Below, in pieces: positions 60,600 to 64,000 of a stretch of 64,000 nt of DNA; within the stretch, counting starts at the first letter, position 1; each line of letters starts with the position of its first letter. Position numbers and translations under genes: made by a program. Location: the NCBI RefSeq assembly GCF_017583065.1, contig NZ_JAGEVL010000001.1, forward strand, positions 434,001 to 498,000, read 5' to 3'. The notes beneath the pieces were generated by a model. The model was not told the DNA's origin. It did no database searches and saw only the letters and a list, made by a program, of their open reading frames with translations. The stretch is from Staphylococcus shinii. Lineage in GTDB: Bacteria; Bacillota; Bacilli; Staphylococcales; Staphylococcaceae.

Positions 60600-63125
60600 C
60601 TAACTATTTTTCCTAATGACCCGCATAACTTTTAACATACTGATCCATAATGAGTGGCGTTTACGATAAACGAGGAATCTTGGTTCCCATTTTGGATTAA
60701 ATTTCTCTTTATATCTTCTGAGACCTTGAAATCTGTATAGCCCATTGAAATGCTCAAATACACGGCCAGCGATTCTTTCACCATAAAAAGAATAAGGGAT
60801 TTGTCCAACATTAGATAATGTCGCCATTCCCATATTAAAATGCTCATAATTATTAGCTTTTGACCAAAGTAACATATTCAAATATAAACTATCCATTAAC
60901 GGTAACTCAATATTTGGTTTCCAACGTATTAAATCAACAGAAATAACACCATTATAATAAGTTGGCATCAATGTGCAGAAAGCAATAAGGGATTGATTAT
61001 TATCTTTTAACACGCCTATTGGGGCTTGAGATAGATAATGTTCATCAAAACTTCCAACAGAAAAATGCATTTCATTTTTGTCAGCTAACCATTCATCACT
61101 AATAACTTTTAAATCAGCAATCATTTGTTGTGAAAATGGTGGTTCCACCACTTCAAATGAATACCCCAAATCATCAAGTTTATTTAGCGTAGCTCGCAAC
61201 CCACGCTTTTTCTTCCCTGATGTTGTAAATGTCGTTAAATTTATAACAGCTTCTTCACCTAATTTAAAGAATTGGTTACCAAAACTATGATAGAGTGACA
61301 TATGTTTATCCGTTACTTGATAAAAAATAATATCATAACCTAAATATTCCGCTTCTTGATAAAATGCTTCTAATAAACTATAAAATGATTCTTTATTACC
61401 AATTGGATCACCTAAAATAATATACGTATTATTTTGATAACGATACATTACAAAAGCATCCTCGTTGTCATTTATAAAAAATTTCTTATCTCCACTGTAC
61501 ATTAAGTGACTTAAATAATTTCCATTATATTTATTAATAATCGACTCGCATGTAGTGATATTATCTCTACTATTTGATGATCTATATCTATATTCAAACC
61601 ACCATACAATAACGCCTACTATAATTGCTACTAATAAAATAGTAATCCAGAAATAATATCTCAAAATAGAAGTCAACATTTCAATATGATAAATATCTAA
61701 AGAATAGAACGTACTCTTAATTACAAGATGATTAATATAGAGTATTATTGCACCTGTAATAATACTTAATAATAACTTGGAATATCTAAACGGTCGTTTG
61801 ATAACCCGAGCCCGTTTATAAAACACAAGCAATAACACAAAGATCACTGTAAGCCAACTTAATAGTATAAATGATGCATAAGTATAAGCTGTTGCAATAA
61901 ATATAAACAATACAGAAATAATTGCGAATAGTATTGCACGTTTAGATAATTTATATACACCTATGACATTTAATAATAATAGCAAACAAGCACAAGTATG
62001 AATTGAAACAATAATATAATAGATATAGTGGTTTGGATCATATAATCCATCATAAATAATTGTTAAATTATTCAAAAAGAATACTAGACTCGTAAATAGC
62101 AATAAAAGTGCCATAGCAAAAGATGGTATACGTGCAATGATGTCCTTTTGATATGAGCCTAACAAAGACGTCATATCTTTTACTGGCACTAATATACGTG
62201 AACCTTCCCAGTAACGTTTGGCGGTACTACGGAATTCAAATGTAGATAAAATCAGTGCAATAAGCACAGGAAATAAATAATAAGCAAAACGATAAAGTAA
62301 TAAACCTAATACGATTGCTTCCTCATCAATATTTAATGCCTTCAAACCTAACAGTACAACTAAATCAAATGTACCAAATCCACCAGGAATAAAACTGATT
62401 AATCCCGATAATGCCGCTAGAATAAAAATCCCCATAAAAGTAGCAAAAGGTATTTGAACACCCACAATAGCCATTGCCATGTATAACACTAATGCTGCAA
62501 CAAACCATTCAACACCTGAAACAATTGTGCAATATACACCGAGCAATCTATGTGTTTTTTGTACAGGTTTTAATATAGTAAACACAACAAACATAGGTAA
62601 AAACAATGCTACCACATACATTAACCATTTAATCCATGGGTACGGTGTAAAAATATGTGAAATATCAAAGACATGAATAACTACTAATATGGAAAGTAAA
62701 CTCAAACCAGTTAACATTGAAACCAAAACAATAGAAATGGTATGTAGCAAAGCTTTTTTATCATCGGTTGTATTTTTATAAAATAAGAAACGTACACTCG
62801 CTCCTATAAATCCACCAAAGCCGACAACAGCATTCAAAGCATTGACTGTATAACCAATTCTAATCGTTTTAGGCAAACCAATTTTTAGCTTTAATGTTTT
62901 AGCTAAGATTACATCATACATTGAAAGCACTATAATAGACGCCCCACCACTAAGGAACAGCGCTACAAGCCAAAATCGGTTTATTTTACTAAAGGATTTT
63001 ATTGTTTCTTTAAGATTAATATGTGAGAGCTCTTTGTACAAAGTAATCACTACAATGGTAAATAACGTTAACGCAAATGCAATTTTTAATAAAGAAAATA
63101 ATTTACTTCTCAGTTCTTTTGACAT
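60600..63125 (-). CDS. mprF: Phosphatidylglycerol lysyltransferase MprF
   Basis: An 841-residue membrane protein that transfers lysine from lysyl-tRNA to phosphatidylglycerol and flips the product to the outer leaflet. The result is a less negative surface and resistance to cationic peptides and daptomycin. About 14 hydrophobic helices fill residues 10-510 (flippase plus part of the synthase), followed by the cytoplasmic GNAT-like DUF2156 domain from about 530 to 841 ([35 protein letters not shown]). Length equals that of the S. aureus protein. The ribosome site AAGCGAAGTG is weak. Confidence 0.96.
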   Translation of the reverse strand: MSKELRSKLFSLLKIAFALTLFTIVVITLYKELSHINLKETIKSFSKINRFWLVALFLSGGASIIVLSMYDVILAKTLKLKIGLPKTIRIGYTVNALNAVVGFGGFIGASVRFLFYKNTTDDKKALLHTISIVLVSMLTGLSLLSILVVIHVFDISHIFTPYPWIKWLMYVVALFLPMFVVFTILKPVQKTHRLLGVYCTIVSGVEWFVAALVLYMAMAIVGVQIPFATFMGIFILAALSGLISFIPGGFGTFDLVVLLGLKALNIDEEAIVLGLLLYRFAYYLFPVLIALILSTFEFRSTAKRYWEGSRILVPVKDMTSLLGSYQKDIIARIPSFAMALLLLFTSLVFFLNNLTIIYDGLYDPNHYIYYIIVSIHTCACLLLLLNVIGVYKLSKRAILFAIISVLFIFIATAYTYASFILLSWLTVIFVLLLVFYKRARVIKRPFRYSKLLLSIITGAIILYINHLVIKSTFYSLDIYHIEMLTSILRYYFWITILLVAIIVGVIVWWFEYRYRSSNSRDNITTCESIINKYNGNYLSHLMYSGDKKFFINDNEDAFVMYRYQNNTYIILGDPIGNKESFYSLLEAFYQEAEYLGYDIIFYQVTDKHMSLYHSFGNQFFKLGEEAVINLTTFTTSGKKKRGLRATLNKLDDLGYSFEVVEPPFSQQMIADLKVISDEWLADKNEMHFSVGSFDEHYLSQAPIGVLKDNNQSLIAFCTLMPTYYNGVISVDLIRWKPNIELPLMDSLYLNMLLWSKANNYEHFNMGMATLSNVGQIPYSFYGERIAGRVFEHFNGLYRFQGLRRYKEKFNPKWEPRFLVYRKRHSLWISMLKVMRVIRKNS

Positions 63126-63577
63126 CTTTTCACTTCGCTTTTAATAATCTAATCATTCCATAAAAATATAGCACAAGAACAAAACATAATAAATAATTTT
63201 TTTAATAATAATAACTAACAAAACTGTTAGACGTACTATTAGGTGTACTACTTGATTTTTACTGTAATAAATTAAACTCTAATAAATAAAATGAAATTTT
63301 TAATAATATAGTATTGCAGTACATAACTTGTATATATTGCAATAAGCTAACTCAGTATATTAGTAATATATAAATAAACGATTAAAGGGCGAGACAGAAA
63401 CCATATTTAAAAATTGATTTCATCGTCTCGCCCTTGATAGTTTTTATAATTGTAATCTATAAATGTTTATCACTTTGTAATTTAGTCGCACCGCTTCAGT
63501 TTGAACATTTAATGATATAAATGCGAAATAAAAATAGCATTTATTTTCAAAAAACAATGAACAAAACTTACAGTGGT
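63126..63577. other. Spacer between mprF and the AI-2E family gene
   Basis: About 450 bases with the mprF promoter region, an AT-rich stretch, and the hairpin at 63385-63435. No gene is supported. Confidence 0.5.
63385..63435 (-). terminator. Hairpin of the GAGACAGAAA type
   Basis: AAGGGCGAGAC and GTCTCGCCCTT form a perfect 11-bp stem with AGAAACC and GGTTTCAT-like pairing inside. It may close the minus-strand gene at 63578. A weaker relative with GCGAGACAGAAAT lies at 52827-52875. Confidence 0.65.
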
Positions 63578-64000
63578 TTAACGAATTTCTTCGTCTGTAG
63601 TAATTTCATATTCTCCAGCGTCTTCACCATAATACTTATTGTATCTACGTTTAAACATAGCGTATAAATGTGAAACCAACACTTTTAATATAGCATAAGC
63701 TGGGATACCTAAAATCACACCTACAATACCTAATAAGTTACCTGCACTTAATAAGATGAAAATAATTGTTAATGGGTGTATTTTAAGTGTTTTACCCATG
63801 ACATTAGGTGAAATTAGATGTCCTTCTATAAACTGAACAGCGGTCCAAACTACAATCAATTTCAATAGCATAATTGGGGAAGTGATTAACGCAATGATTA
63901 TTGCTGGTGATATCGCAATTGTAGGTCCTATGTATGGCACTACACTTGTAACAGCAGCAATTGATGCTAAAATCAAACTATAATCTAACCCGATAATGCT
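63578..64000 (-). CDS. AI-2E family (PerM/YtvI) transporter, 3' part
   Basis: At least 140 residues of a polytopic membrane protein of the AI-2E/PerM family (old DUF20). The frame runs off the right edge of the window without a start ([17 protein letters not shown] continues from outside). The typical motif [12 protein letters not shown] lies near the left of the segment, then [21 protein letters not shown] and [11 protein letters not shown], and a charged tail. Family members move small signals or sodium/protons. The role here is unknown. Confidence 0.85.
   Translation of the reverse strand, partial: SIIGLDYSLILASIAAVTSVVPYIGPTIAISPAIIIALITSPIMLLKLIVVWTAVQFIEGHLISPNVMGKTLKIHPLTIIFILLSAGNLLGIVGVILGIPAYAILKVLVSHLYAMFKRRYNKYYGEDAGEYEITTDEEIR

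Overview
The window reads as chromosome of a low-GC Gram-positive coccus of the genus Staphylococcus. FemA and FemB (pentaglycine bridge), MprF, MsrR, CvfB, UvrX and an AcyP-XpaC-TelA group occur together, and the order mprF / msrA-msrR / uvrX / tyrA / M42 peptidase / trp / femAB / pepF / pst / cvfB / ABC-F / lysine operon / cspA matches, as I remember it, the core order of S. aureus. Protein divergence from S. aureus, an rbs ABC operon, and accessory genes between trp and tyrA suggest a coagulase-negative species, perhaps of the S. saprophyticus group. The species call is an inference.

Layout. 0-3.3 kb: telA-like, xpaC and acyP on the minus strand, then a DUF1033 gene and cspA on the plus strand. 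3.4-12.2 kb: the lysine/diaminopimelate operon (lysC-asd-dapA-dapB-dapD-deacetylase-alr-lysA), all minus strand, behind a lysine riboswitch with a terminator. 12.3-16 kb: aldo/keto reductase, ABC-F protein, cvfB. 16.2-21 kb: pstS-pstC-pstA-pstB-phoU for phosphate uptake, with a terminator hairpin after pstS. 21-26 kb: pepF, a small membrane protein, a Fur-box-linked siderophore-binding lipoprotein, a long empty AT-rich spacer and a DUF308 protein. 26.3-28.9 kb: femA-femB. 29.3-30 kb: a DJ-1/PfpI protein. 30.1-36.9 kb: the seven-gene trp operon behind two T-box leaders in tandem.

37-47.2 kb is the accessory part: a small membrane protein, a GNAT acetyltransferase, a truncated LysE copy, a TarM-like glycosyltransferase, a degenerate IS3-family element, an intact LysE exporter, an MFS pump broken at two homopolymers, its divergent LysR regulator, the wreck of an Fst-type toxin locus, another homopolymer-broken membrane protein and a HAD phosphatase. 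47.4-55.2 kb returns to core genes (M42 peptidase, a D-2-hydroxyacid dehydrogenase, tyrA, uvrX with twin LexA boxes, a tautomerase, msrR, msrA), and holds an intact-looking Fst-type type I toxin-antitoxin locus plus three copies of a structured intergenic repeat. 55.3-60.1 kb: rbsR-rbsD-rbsA-rbsC-rbsB for ribose uptake, where rbsR seems to start at CTG. 60.6-64 kb: mprF and the 3' part of an AI-2E family transporter that runs off the window.

The core genes form a biosynthesis and cell-envelope block. Aspartate-family genes supply lysine and diaminopimelate, FemAB extends the peptidoglycan bridge, MprF lysinylates lipids and MsrR attaches wall polymers. The lysine and tryptophan operons are controlled by riboregulators. 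The items most worth a second look are the three-copy structured repeat, the toxin-antitoxin locus and its decayed relative, the CTG start of rbsR, the TarM-like gene in its rearranged setting, and the duplicated lysE with a 60-base exact match at the breakpoint.
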